Positions 17,411 to 25,644 of a DNA stretch of 64,000 nucleotides are shown one piece after another. The translations under genes were made by a program, and so were the position numbers. The notes beneath the pieces were generated by a model. It had not been told where the DNA came from, did not search any database, and saw nothing but the letters and a program-made list of their open reading frames with translations. This stretch comes from Tabrizicola_A sp965284335 (GTDB taxonomy: Bacteria > Pseudomonadota > Alphaproteobacteria > Rhodobacterales > Rhodobacteraceae), in NCBI RefSeq assembly GCF_965284335.1, contig NZ_OZ260076.1. One strand, 5' to 3'. Every line of letters begins with the position of its first letter. Within the stretch, counting starts at the first letter, position 1.

Positions 17411-18259
17411 TTATCGCCGGGTCAGAATCAAGATGCCGCAGCCGACGATCATGGCGCTGCCGATCAGTGTGGCCATGTCAGGACGCTCGGCAAAGAGGAC
17501 AACACCCAAGATCATGGCAAAGACCAACCGACTATAGCGAAACGGCGTGACCGCCGACACCTCGCCCGTGCGCATGGCGCGGGTGAGATAGCTATAGCCA
17601 AGGATCCCAAAGCCAGCCGCGCCAAGGGCCATGGCCATGGTAACGGCATCCGGCAGAATCGGGCCGCCCTGAACGGCAAGGATCACAAGGCCAGCCACCC
17701 CCAAAACCGCAAAGCCCGAGGTCCCCAGCTGGGCATTCGACAGCGCCGGTGGAGCCGCGCGCGTCGCCAGATCGCGCCCGGCAAAGCCCAAAAGCCCCGC
17801 AACAGCCAGTAAGGACAGCGCGTCAAACCCCTCAAGCCCCGGGCGCAAAATCACCAAAACCCCGCTAAAGCCAATAATCGTCAGCGCCCATCGCCACAGC
17901 CCGACCCTTTCACCAAAGATCAGCGCCGCCCCGGCCACCACCACCAAAGGCGTGGCCTGCAAGATGGCCGAGGCCACCGACAAGGGGATCAGCGCAATGG
18001 CCAGCGAATAGAACAGCCGCCCCATCAACTCGAACGACGAGCGCAGCACCATGGTGCGCGACCGCAGGGCGGCGGGAAAGACAGGTTCAGCCGCGCGCCG
18101 CGACAAAAGGCCGAACCACAAAATGCCCAACGCCCCCATCAGCGCCAGCACCTGCCCCAAGGGCATGGCGCGGGCGGCTGATTTGATCAGCATATCCTCA
18201 ACCGCAAAGCCCGCCATTGCGGTGACCATGTAAAGACTGCCGCGGTGATTGTCGGTCAT
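17411..18259 (-). CDS. DMT family transporter (EamA domains)
   Basis: A 282-residue inner-membrane protein with two EamA repeats, starting MTDNHRGSLYMVTAMAGFAVEDML. Typical segments are LIFGERVGLWRWALTIIGFSGVLVILRPG at the end of repeat one (about residue 130) and LFAERPDMATLIGSAMIVGCGI near the C terminus. It ends seven bases from the convergent cupin gene. It lies downstream of dapA, separated by a TCG-rich hairpin. Substrate unknown. Confidence 0.85.
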   Translation of the reverse strand: MTDNHRGSLYMVTAMAGFAVEDMLIKSAARAMPLGQVLALMGALGILWFGLLSRRAAEPVFPAALRSRTMVLRSSFELMGRLFYSLAIALIPLSVASAILQATPLVVVAGAALIFGERVGLWRWALTIIGFSGVLVILRPGLEGFDALSLLAVAGLLGFAGRDLATRAAPPALSNAQLGTSGFAVLGVAGLVILAVQGGPILPDAVTMAMALGAAGFGILGYSYLTRAMRTGEVSAVTPFRYSRLVFAMILGVVLFAERPDMATLIGSAMIVGCGILILTRR

Positions 18260-18265
18260 GCGAAC

Positions 18266-18326
18266 TCCTCGTCGTCTTCGACGCTCGTCGTGAACCCCGA
18301 AGAGCGCCGGAACGGCGACGATGAGG
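18266..18326. repeat. TCG-rich intergenic hairpin
   Basis: CCTCGTCGTC (18267-18276) pairs with GACGATGAGG (18317-18326), nine of ten bases, around an inner TCG-rich loop. It occupies almost the entire gap between the dapA stop and the DMT start. It resembles the element at 7494-7552 in composition and position (transporter gene flank, after a stop codon) and may act as a dapA terminator. Confidence 0.4.
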
Positions 18327-18329
18327 GCT

Positions 18330-19202
18330 TTAGATCAGCCCGGCGTGCTGCATCGCGGCCTTGATGCGCGCTTTGGTGCCATCGGTCAGCGTGACCAAAG
18401 GCAGGCGGACATCTTCCGAACATTTGCCCAAGAGCGACAGGCCGTATTTGGCCCCGGCCAGACCCGGCTCAAGGAAGATCGCCTCGTGCAGCGGGAAAAG
18501 ACGATCTTGATACTCCAGCGCCTTTTTGTAATCGCCCGCCAGCGTGGCCGCCTGAAACTCGGCGCAAAGGCGCGGCGCGACATTGGCGGTGACCGAGATG
18601 CAGCCCACGCCCCCATGGGCGTTGAACGCCAGCGCCGTTTCGTCATTGCCCGAAAGCTGGATGAAATCGGCCCCACAGGTGGCGCGCTGCTGCGACACAC
18701 GGTCGATCTTGCCGGTGGCATCCTTGACCCCGATGATGCGGGGCAGCTTGGCCAGTTGGCCCATGGTGTCGGGCATCATGTCAACCACCGACCGGCCGGG
18801 GATGTTGTAGATCACGATCGGCAGCTGGCAGCAGTCATGCAGCGCGGTGTAATGTGCCACCATCCCGGCTTGGGTCGGCTTGTTGTAATAGGGCGTCACC
18901 ACCAGCGCGGCATCTGCCCCCACCTTTTCGGCAAAGCGCATCAGCGAGATGCCTTCCACCGTGTTATTCGACCCAGCCCCGGCAATCACCGGCACGCGGC
19001 CGCGTGCGGTTTTCACCACCACTTCGATCACCGTCTGATGTTCTTCGTGGGAAAGCGTCGGGCTTTCGCCGGTGGTGCCCACGGGCACCAACCCGGTGGA
19101 GCCTTCGGCAATCTGCCATTCAACCAACTGTTTGAGAGTATCAAGATCCAGCTCGCCGTTCTTGAACGGCGTCACCAGGGCTGGAATGGACCCTTTGATC
19201 AT
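18330..19202 (-). CDS. dapA: 4-hydroxy-tetrahydrodipicolinate synthase
   Basis: DapA condenses pyruvate with aspartate semialdehyde, the first step specific to lysine and meso-diaminopimelate synthesis. The 290-residue TIM barrel shows the carboxylate-binding GTTGESPTL, the catalytic Tyr132 in IYNIPGRS, and the Schiff-base Lys160 in IIGVKDATG. AGGAG lies just upstream of the ATG on the minus strand. It is divergent from the lytic transglycosylase gene; both serve the cell wall, one making a precursor, the other turning the wall over. Confidence 0.96.
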   Translation of the reverse strand: MIKGSIPALVTPFKNGELDLDTLKQLVEWQIAEGSTGLVPVGTTGESPTLSHEEHQTVIEVVVKTARGRVPVIAGAGSNNTVEGISLMRFAEKVGADAALVVTPYYNKPTQAGMVAHYTALHDCCQLPIVIYNIPGRSVVDMMPDTMGQLAKLPRIIGVKDATGKIDRVSQQRATCGADFIQLSGNDETALAFNAHGGVGCISVTANVAPRLCAEFQAATLAGDYKKALEYQDRLFPLHEAIFLEPGLAGAKYGLSLLGKCSEDVRLPLVTLTDGTKARIKAAMQHAGLI

Positions 19203-19353
19203 GACACGTCTCCTATATGGGATGGGCCTTGCGCCCGGTTACAAACGACAGTCTCCTTAACGGGAAGGCAGGCTTTTGCCAAGAAGGGCTGATAAACCAA
19301 AGTTCATCGCTGTGCGGGTTGTGGGGGCGCGGGGGCTCTGGCAGGTTGGGGCC

Positions 19354-21291
19354 ATGAAACTTGCCCTTATCGTCCCGCTTCTTATGGCCCTTGCGGCCCC
19401 GGTTCACGCCAGCCCCGACAAGGACGCGCTGCGCGAAGGCTTGCGCCTGTCGCGGGCCGAAGATTGGGCGGGGGCCAAGGCCGCGGTGGCCGGTGTTGGC
19501 GGGGTGGCGGCCGATCTGGTGGAATGGTCCCGCCTGCGCGCAGGCGATGAGGCCGCGCGGCTGGGCGACTTTGAGGCATTTCTTGCCAAGCGCCCCGATT
19601 GGCCCGGCCTTGGCCTTCTGCGCCAAAAGGGCGAGGTGGCGGTGGCCCGGTCAACCGATCCGAACCGGGTGATCGCCTATTTCGTCGGGCAAAAGCCGCA
19701 AACCGGGCAGGGTGCTGTGGCTTTGGTTCAGGCGCTGATGGCCGCCGGACGCCCCGGAGAGGCCGAGGCCGAGGCGCATCGCGCTTGGGCCATCTTGCGC
19801 TTTAGCCCCGAGGAAGAGGCCGCACTTTTGGGTCTGCAAGGGGCGGCCATGGATGTGGCGCATGAGGTGCGGCTGGACAATCTCTTGTGGGCCGGGAACC
19901 GCACGCCCGAGGTCTTGCGCATGTTGCCGCGCGTGTCGGCGGGTTGGCGCGCGCTGGCCGAGGCGCGCATGGGCCTGCATGCCGACAAATCCGGCACCAG
20001 TGCCTTGATTGACGCTGTCCCACAGGCGCTGCGCGATGATCCGGGGCTGGCTTATGAGCGGTTCACTTGGCGGATGCGGCGCGAGAATTATGCCGATGCC
20101 GCCGCCTTTATGATTGAACGCTCGACCAGCCCGGCGGCTTTGGGCCGGCCCGAGGCTTGGGCCGACCGCCGCGCGCTGGTGTCGCGCTGGCTGATGCGCA
20201 ACGGCGAAGAGCGCATGGCCTATCGCGCCGCCGCCTCGCACCATCTGGCGCAGGGCAGCGATTTTGTCGATCTGGAGTTTCTGGCAGGCTTTATCGCGTT
20301 GCGGCGGTTGAATGACCCAGACACCGCCTTGCAGCATTTCACGCGGTTAAAGGCGGCGGTGGCCACCCCGATCAGCCTGTCGCGCGCCGATTACTGGACC
20401 GGCCGCGCGCTTGAGGCCAAGGGCGATGCGGCAGGTGCGCGCGCCGCCTATCAGGCCGCCGCCCAACACCAGACCGCCTATTACGGCCAATTGGCCGCCG
20501 AAAAGCTGGGCCTGACGCTCGACGCCGCACTGGTGCAAGTGGGAGAGCCGCAGCGCGGTTACAAAACCGCGCCTTTCGCCAATTCCTCGGTGCTTGAGGC
20601 CGGGCGGCTCTTGCAATCCATCGGTGAACGGGGGCAGGCCAAGCGGTTTTTCCTGCATCTGGCCGAAACCCAAGACCGCGCCGGGCTTGAGGCGCTGTCA
20701 GATCTGGCGCTGTTGCTGAACGAGCCGCATATCGCGCTGGTGGTGTCAAAACAGGCCGCCGAAAAGGGCTGGATCCTGCCCCGCGCCTATTACCCGGTGC
20801 CCGATATGGTGCCGCAACAGCTGGCGGTCAGCCGCGCGCTTGCGCTTGCCATCAGCCGCCGCGAAAGCGAGTTCGAACCCACCGCCCGCAGCAGCGCCAA
20901 TGCGCTGGGGCTGATGCAGCTTTTGCCCGAAACCGCCGCGCGGATGGCCAAGCGGCTGGGCATGGCGCATGAAACCCGGCAACTCACCTCGGACCCGGCG
21001 CATAACGCCACCTTGGGTGCGGCCTATCTGGCGCAGATGATCGAAGAATTCGGCCCCACCGTGGCCATGGTGGCCGCAGGCTATAACGCAGGCCCCGGTC
21101 GCCCGCGCCGCTGGGTCAGTGAATTTGGCGATCCGCGCACGGGGGATCCGGTGGATTGGGTGGAAACCATCCCCTTTGCCGAGACCCGCACCTATGTGAT
21201 GCGGGTGACTGAAAGTCTGGTGATCTATCGCCAGCGCCTGAAAGGCGAGGCAGGCCCGGTGCGCGTCACGTCCGAGCTGAGCGGGCAATAG
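19354..21291 (+). CDS. Soluble lytic murein transglycosylase
   Basis: A 645-residue periplasmic enzyme that cleaves glycosidic bonds in peptidoglycan with formation of anhydro-muramic ends. The ATG at 19354 gives a clean signal peptide (MKLALIVPLLMALAAPVHAS). The frame is open upstream to 19276 without meaning. The long helical superhelix (about 25-470) is rich in Ala/Leu. The C-terminal SLT domain carries catalytic Glu504 (SRRESEFEPTARSSANALG), then GLMQLLPETA and GYNAGPGR. This is the Slt70 architecture. Its 3' end overlaps a convergent DMT gene by 26 bases. Confidence 0.93.
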   Translation: MKLALIVPLLMALAAPVHASPDKDALREGLRLSRAEDWAGAKAAVAGVGGVAADLVEWSRLRAGDEAARLGDFEAFLAKRPDWPGLGLLRQKGEVAVARSTDPNRVIAYFVGQKPQTGQGAVALVQALMAAGRPGEAEAEAHRAWAILRFSPEEEAALLGLQGAAMDVAHEVRLDNLLWAGNRTPEVLRMLPRVSAGWRALAEARMGLHADKSGTSALIDAVPQALRDDPGLAYERFTWRMRRENYADAAAFMIERSTSPAALGRPEAWADRRALVSRWLMRNGEERMAYRAAASHHLAQGSDFVDLEFLAGFIALRRLNDPDTALQHFTRLKAAVATPISLSRADYWTGRALEAKGDAAGARAAYQAAAQHQTAYYGQLAAEKLGLTLDAALVQVGEPQRGYKTAPFANSSVLEAGRLLQSIGERGQAKRFFLHLAETQDRAGLEALSDLALLLNEPHIALVVSKQAAEKGWILPRAYYPVPDMVPQQLAVSRALALAISRRESEFEPTARSSANALGLMQLLPETAARMAKRLGMAHETRQLTSDPAHNATLGAAYLAQMIEEFGPTVAMVAAGYNAGPGRPRRWVSEFGDPRTGDPVDWVETIPFAETRTYVMRVTESLVIYRQRLKGEAGPVRVTSELSGQ

Positions 21292-22159
21292 CCTGCGCGC
21301 GCAGCCGTTGGCGCCACAGGGTGAACAGCCCCGCCCCGACAACGATCAGCGCGCCCAGCGCAACATTCCAGCGCAAGACCTCGCCGAAAATGGTGATGCC
21401 GAACATGGCGATGAACACCAGTTGCAGATAGGCAAAGGGCTGCACGGCGCTGGCCTCGGCAATCTCATAGCAGCGGATCAACAGCCAATGCCCGATGATC
21501 CCGGTGCAGCACAGCGTGGCCATCCACACCGAATCAACCGGGCTCATGGGTGTCCACAGCCAGATGCCCGGCAGGGTCAGGGTGACAGTCCCGATCACCC
21601 CCATCCAGAAAAAGCTGATCGCGCTGGTGTCGCTGCGCCCGACATAGCGGGTCAAAAGGCCGTATAGGGCATAAAGCAGCGCCCCAAAAAGCGGCACCAA
21701 AGACCACAAGGAAAACACACCCGCGCCGGGTTTCAGCACCACCAGAACGCCAAGGCAGCCAACCCCAATGGCCGACCAGCGCCGCCAGCCCACCTTTTCG
21801 CCCAGCATCGGCCCAGACAGTGCCGCCACCATCAAAGGTGCCGTGGTAAAAACCGCATGTGTCTCGATCAGGCCCAGTTTGACAAAGGCCACCTGCATGA
21901 CGCAAATCTGCCCCGCCATCAAAAGCCCACGCCACAACTGCCGCCCCGGAAAGGCTGTGTGCAAGGCCGCAGCCAGCCGCCCATGGGTGCGGATCACCAG
22001 CCAAGCCCCAAAGGCTGCAAAGGCCCAATAGCGCAGCATCACAATGCTGAACACGTTGTAATGCGCCCCAAGGTGGCGCGAGATGCCATCCTGCGCAGCA
22101 AAGATGAACATCGCGGCGCAAAACATCCAAGTGCCCTGACGGTTGTTCTGCTCAGCCAT
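21266..22159 (-). CDS. DMT family transporter (EamA domains), tandem copy 2
   Basis: A 297-residue inner-membrane protein beginning MAEQNNRQGTWMFCAAMFIFA, preceded by AAGGAAAG on the minus strand. Two EamA repeats are visible, with MLGEKVGWRRWSAIGVGCLG and IFGEVLRWNVALGALIVVG at the ends. It is a close paralogue of the preceding gene: both share AAQDGISRHLG/SVQDGLSRYLA, LIETHAVF and AEASAVQPFAY. Its start overlaps the upstream gene's stop by eight bases. Last gene of an apparent mnmD-DMT-DMT operon. Substrate unknown. Confidence 0.87.
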   Translation of the reverse strand: MAEQNNRQGTWMFCAAMFIFAAQDGISRHLGAHYNVFSIVMLRYWAFAAFGAWLVIRTHGRLAAALHTAFPGRQLWRGLLMAGQICVMQVAFVKLGLIETHAVFTTAPLMVAALSGPMLGEKVGWRRWSAIGVGCLGVLVVLKPGAGVFSLWSLVPLFGALLYALYGLLTRYVGRSDTSAISFFWMGVIGTVTLTLPGIWLWTPMSPVDSVWMATLCCTGIIGHWLLIRCYEIAEASAVQPFAYLQLVFIAMFGITIFGEVLRWNVALGALIVVGAGLFTLWRQRLRAQAIARSART

Positions 22160-23033
22160 CGTTGGGCTTTCCTTGGTCAGGCTTTCGTTCGGACCACAGG
22201 GCATAAATCCCCGCCGTCATCACCAGCGCCACGCCGATCACCACAATCAACGACAGGCGCTCGCCAAAGGCAAAGATGCCGATCAGGGTGATGAAGACAA
22301 ATTGCATATAGGCAAAGGGCTGCACGGCGCTGGCCTCGGCCAGCTCATAGGTTTTGAGCAAAAGCCAGTTCGACAGCACCGACACGGCGGCATAGGCGAA
22401 CATCCACGGCCAGTCATGCGCCGCCACCTCTTGCCATTTCGGCACACCGATAAAGGTCATCACCACCGCGCCGATCACGGCGGGCCAGAAGAACGAGGGA
22501 AACCGCGGCTCGGCCCGGGCGGTCAGGCGCGTCAGCACCGAATAAAGCGCAAAGAAAAGGGCCGAGATCAGCGGCAGCACGGCCGCCCAGCTGAACACAC
22601 CCGTGCCGGGACGCAAGATCACCATGACCCCCAACATGCCCACCAAAAGCGCAATCAGCCTTTGGCGGTTCAGCTTTTCCCCCAAAAGCGGACCGGAAAG
22701 GGCCACCACCATCAAGGGGCAAAAGGCGAAAACCGCATGAGTCTCGATCAGGCCGATGATCGTATAGGCCCAGATCATAATGGCGATCTCGATCACCAAA
22801 AGCAGCGCGCGCAACACATGCACCGGCAAGCGGGTGGAGTGGATGGCGGCACGAAACCCCTCGGGGCGGCGGGCGGCAAGGATCATGACGTAAACCGCAA
22901 AGACCCAATAGCGAAAGGCCACCACCATCGGCGTGTTGTAAGTCTCGGCCAGATAGCGCGACAGCCCGTCCTGCACCGAAAAGGACAGCATCGCCGCGAT
23001 CATCAGCGCAATTCCGATTTGCTTTGTGCTCAT
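22152..23033 (-). CDS. DMT family transporter (EamA domains), tandem copy 1
   Basis: A 293-residue inner-membrane protein (MSTKQIGIALMIAAMLSFSV) with two EamA repeats. The start codon overlaps the mnmD stop by four bases (ATGA), showing translational coupling. The frame stays open above 23033, but that part belongs to mnmD in another frame. It shares short identical blocks with its downstream neighbour (LIETHAVF, AEASAVQPFAY), so the pair arose by duplication. What it moves, and why it is coupled to a tRNA-modification gene, is unknown. Confidence 0.87.
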   Translation of the reverse strand: MSTKQIGIALMIAAMLSFSVQDGLSRYLAETYNTPMVVAFRYWVFAVYVMILAARRPEGFRAAIHSTRLPVHVLRALLLVIEIAIMIWAYTIIGLIETHAVFAFCPLMVVALSGPLLGEKLNRQRLIALLVGMLGVMVILRPGTGVFSWAAVLPLISALFFALYSVLTRLTARAEPRFPSFFWPAVIGAVVMTFIGVPKWQEVAAHDWPWMFAYAAVSVLSNWLLLKTYELAEASAVQPFAYMQFVFITLIGIFAFGERLSLIVVIGVALVMTAGIYALWSERKPDQGKPNDG

Positions 23034-23695
23034 GCCAGAACCCCCACCGACATGTGGCGCTTGCGGCCATGGCCGGGGCGGCGGTCCACCGCAAACCCGG
23101 CCTCGACCAGCGCGCGGCGCACATGGCCTGCGGCGGTATAGGTGGCGAATGTGCCGCCGGGGGTGGTGTGGCGGGCAACCTCGGCCAACAGCTCGGGCGC
23201 CCAAAGCTCGGGGTTTTTGGCAGGCGAAAAGCCATCCAGAAACCACGCATCGGCGCGGCCCTGCCAGTTTGGCAGGGTGTCGCGCGCGTCACCGATGATG
23301 ATTTCGGCACTGATCTGGCCGATGTCAAACCGCCGCGCCCCTTTGGCCCATGCCGCAAGAAAGGGCTCGGCCACCGTGCGGGCCTGCGGGAAATGATCGA
23401 GCGCGCGGGCAATCTCGGCGGTGTCCAGCGGAAAGGCTTCAAAGCTTGTGAAACGGATCGGGTGGCCGGGGTTGCACAGATGCAGCGCCAAAAGGTTCAG
23501 CCCGGTGCCAAAGCCCAGTTCGGCCACCTGAAAGCCGGGGCACAGCCGCGCGGGCAGGTCATTTCCGGCCAGAAACACATGGCCCGTCTCGGCCAGCCCG
23601 TCATTCAGTGAAAAATACGGATCATCAAAGCGGCGCGACACCGGGATGACGCCATCGCGCCATTCCAGACCTTGCCCCTGTTCGCCGCCCGTCAT
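23030..23695 (-). CDS. mnmD: tRNA (mnm5s2U34) methyltransferase, MnmD type
   Basis: A 221-residue SAM-dependent methyltransferase matching the N-terminal half of the bifunctional tRNA-modifying enzyme MnmC. That half methylates the 5-aminomethyl group of the wobble uridine of some tRNAs. Visible features are DDPYFSLNDGLAETGHVFL, motif I VAELGFGTGLNLLAL, FTSFEAFPL and the DAWFLDGFSPAKNPELW signature. GGAG lies nine bases before the ATG at 23695. The stand-alone length equals one MnmC domain, and the matching oxidase is the next gene, on the opposite strand. Confidence 0.9.
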   Translation of the reverse strand: MTGGEQGQGLEWRDGVIPVSRRFDDPYFSLNDGLAETGHVFLAGNDLPARLCPGFQVAELGFGTGLNLLALHLCNPGHPIRFTSFEAFPLDTAEIARALDHFPQARTVAEPFLAAWAKGARRFDIGQISAEIIIGDARDTLPNWQGRADAWFLDGFSPAKNPELWAPELLAEVARHTTPGGTFATYTAAGHVRRALVEAGFAVDRRPGHGRKRHMSVGVLA

Positions 23696-23742
23696 CTGCC
23701 GTATCTCCGCAATCGGGCGGACCATGGGGAAGGCGGGCCGGA

Positions 23743-24771
23743 ATGGCAAGGGTCGATCTGACAGTGCGGGGCGGCGGGGCCTTTGGCCTGTGCATCGCAT
23801 GGGAGGCCGCACGGCGCGGCGCGCGGGTGCGGCTGATCGAGACGGTGGCGATTGGGGCGGGTGCCTCGGGCGGGATCGTGGGCGCGCTGTCGCCTCATGT
23901 GCCGGAAAACTGGAACCCGAAAAAGGCGTTTCAACTGGACAGCCTTCTGATGGCCGAAGCGTTTTGGGCCGAAGTGACGCAGGTGTCGGGCCTGCCCACC
24001 GGCTATGGCCGGGTGGGGCGGCTGCAACCCTTGGCCGATGCGGCGGCGGTGGCGCTGGCCCATAAGCGGGCCGAGACGGCGCGAGCGCTGTGGCAGGGCC
24101 GCGCCGAATGGCGGGTGATCCCGGCCACGGGCGGGCCGTGGGAACCTGCCAGCCCCACGGGCTTTGTGGTGGAAGATACGCTGTCCGCACGGCTGCATCC
24201 ACGCATGGCCTCGGCGGCGCTGGTGGCGGCGATCCGGGCCAAGGGCGGTGAGGTGATCTTGGGTGCGGGCACTGAGGAGGGTCCGGTGATCTGGGCCACT
24301 GGGGTGCAGGGGTTGCGCGACCTGACGGCCGACCTTGGCCGCCCCTTGGGTGACGGGGTGAAAGGCCAGGCGATCAGCCTGCGCTTTGAGGCCCGCAGCG
24401 CGCCGCAGCTTTACGCCGACAGCCTGCACATCATCCCCCATGCCGATGGCACCGTGGCCATCGGCTCCACCAGCGAGACGGTTTGGGACAGCGATTCTGT
24501 CACTGACGCCCAGTTAGACACGATTCATGCCCGCGCCATCGCCGCCCTGCCCGTGCTGGCCGATGCGCCAGTTATCGAGCGTTGGGCCGGGCTGCGCCCC
24601 CGCGCCAAAACCCGCGCGCCGCTTTTGGGGGCATGGCCGGGGCGGCCGGGGCAGTTTGTGGCCAATGGCGGCTTCAAGATCGGCTTTGGCATGGCGCCCA
24701 AGGTGGCCACCACCATGGTTGATCTGGTGCTTGAGGGGCGCGACACCATCCCCGAGGGCTTTCGGCTCTAG
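23743..24771 (+). CDS. FAD-dependent oxidoreductase, MnmC C-terminal type
   Basis: A 342-residue DAO-fold flavoprotein. The dinucleotide-binding motif is near the N terminus (VRGGGAFGLCIAWEAARRGARVRLIE). GASGGIVGALSPHVPENWNPKK resembles the GASGGNAG region of the MnmC oxidase domain, and WAGLRPRAKTRAPLLG resembles its C-terminal part. The MnmC C-terminal half removes the carboxymethyl group from cmnm5U34 before methylation by the MnmD half. Finding this gene 47 bases from divergent mnmD supports that role, but DAO-family enzymes are numerous and glycine-oxidase-like activity is not excluded. Confidence 0.75.
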   Translation: MARVDLTVRGGGAFGLCIAWEAARRGARVRLIETVAIGAGASGGIVGALSPHVPENWNPKKAFQLDSLLMAEAFWAEVTQVSGLPTGYGRVGRLQPLADAAAVALAHKRAETARALWQGRAEWRVIPATGGPWEPASPTGFVVEDTLSARLHPRMASAALVAAIRAKGGEVILGAGTEEGPVIWATGVQGLRDLTADLGRPLGDGVKGQAISLRFEARSAPQLYADSLHIIPHADGTVAIGSTSETVWDSDSVTDAQLDTIHARAIAALPVLADAPVIERWAGLRPRAKTRAPLLGAWPGRPGQFVANGGFKIGFGMAPKVATTMVDLVLEGRDTIPEGFRL

Positions 24772-24810
24772 CCGCTTGCGGGCCGCGCGCCTCTGCCGCA
24801 TCTTGGGGCC

Positions 24811-25644
24811 ATGCGCCGCATCCTGCCCCCCAACCTTTTGGCCGCCCTCTGGCGGTTTTACCGCCGCACCGAGCAGGCCGAGCTGGACCTCATCGCCGCT
24901 GGCGTGGCCTTTTACGGCTTTTTGGCGATTTTCCCGGCGGCGGCGGCGGTGATTGCCATCTGGGGCTTTGTGTCAGACCCCGATGTGATCCGCCAAGAAC
25001 TGCAATTGTTGCGCCCGGTGCTGCCGCCCGATGTGTTCACCCTGATCGCCAATCAGGTCGAGGGGCTGATGTCGGTCAATTCGTCAAACCTTGGGCTGGC
25101 AACGGTTCTGTCCACCGCCTTTGCCCTGTGGTCGGCGCGCGCAGGGATGGCGGCGCTGATCCGCGGGCTGAACGCCATTCATCAGCGGCCCAACCGATCA
25201 GGCCATTGGCACCAGTTGCGCGCGGTGTCGCTGACATTCGTGCTTTTGGGTCTGGTTCTGGCAGCACTGGTCATGGCGGTGATTGTGCCGCTGGTCGTGG
25301 CCTATCTGCCCTTGGGCAGTTATGAGCTGCGCGCGCTGCAATGGGCGAATATGACACTGGGGCTGGGCCTTGGGGTGCTGGCCATGGCGCTGGCCTATCG
25401 GCTGGGGCCGAACCACGGGACAAAGCCGCCGCCCTTGTTGTCCATGGGCCTGTTGGTGGCGGTGATCTTATGGGTTTTGGCGACGCGGGGCTTTATGCTC
25501 TATCTGGAAAACTTCCCCAGCTATAACCGCATTTACGGCTCTATCGGCGCGGTGGCGGCACTGATGATGTGGCTATATGTGTCGGCCTATGCCGTGCTTT
25601 TAGGCGCGGCGGTCGATGCCGAGCGGCACCGGGCGCGGCGTTAG
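24811..25644 (+). CDS. YihY/BrkB family inner-membrane protein
   Basis: A 277-residue integral membrane protein with about six transmembrane helices, of the YihY/virulence factor BrkB (formerly ribonuclease BN) family. Matching features are the N-terminal ELDLIAAGVAFYGFLAIFPAAAA block and the C-terminal YNRIYGSIGAVAALMMWLYVSAYAVLLGAAVDAE, which is highly typical. The function of this family is unknown, and the old tRNase assignment is wrong. It starts 39 bases after the oxidase gene and ends by overlapping the tamB stop on the opposite strand. Confidence 0.93.
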   Translation: MRRILPPNLLAALWRFYRRTEQAELDLIAAGVAFYGFLAIFPAAAAVIAIWGFVSDPDVIRQELQLLRPVLPPDVFTLIANQVEGLMSVNSSNLGLATVLSTAFALWSARAGMAALIRGLNAIHQRPNRSGHWHQLRAVSLTFVLLGLVLAALVMAVIVPLVVAYLPLGSYELRALQWANMTLGLGLGVLAMALAYRLGPNHGTKPPPLLSMGLLVAVILWVLATRGFMLYLENFPSYNRIYGSIGAVAALMMWLYVSAYAVLLGAAVDAERHRARR

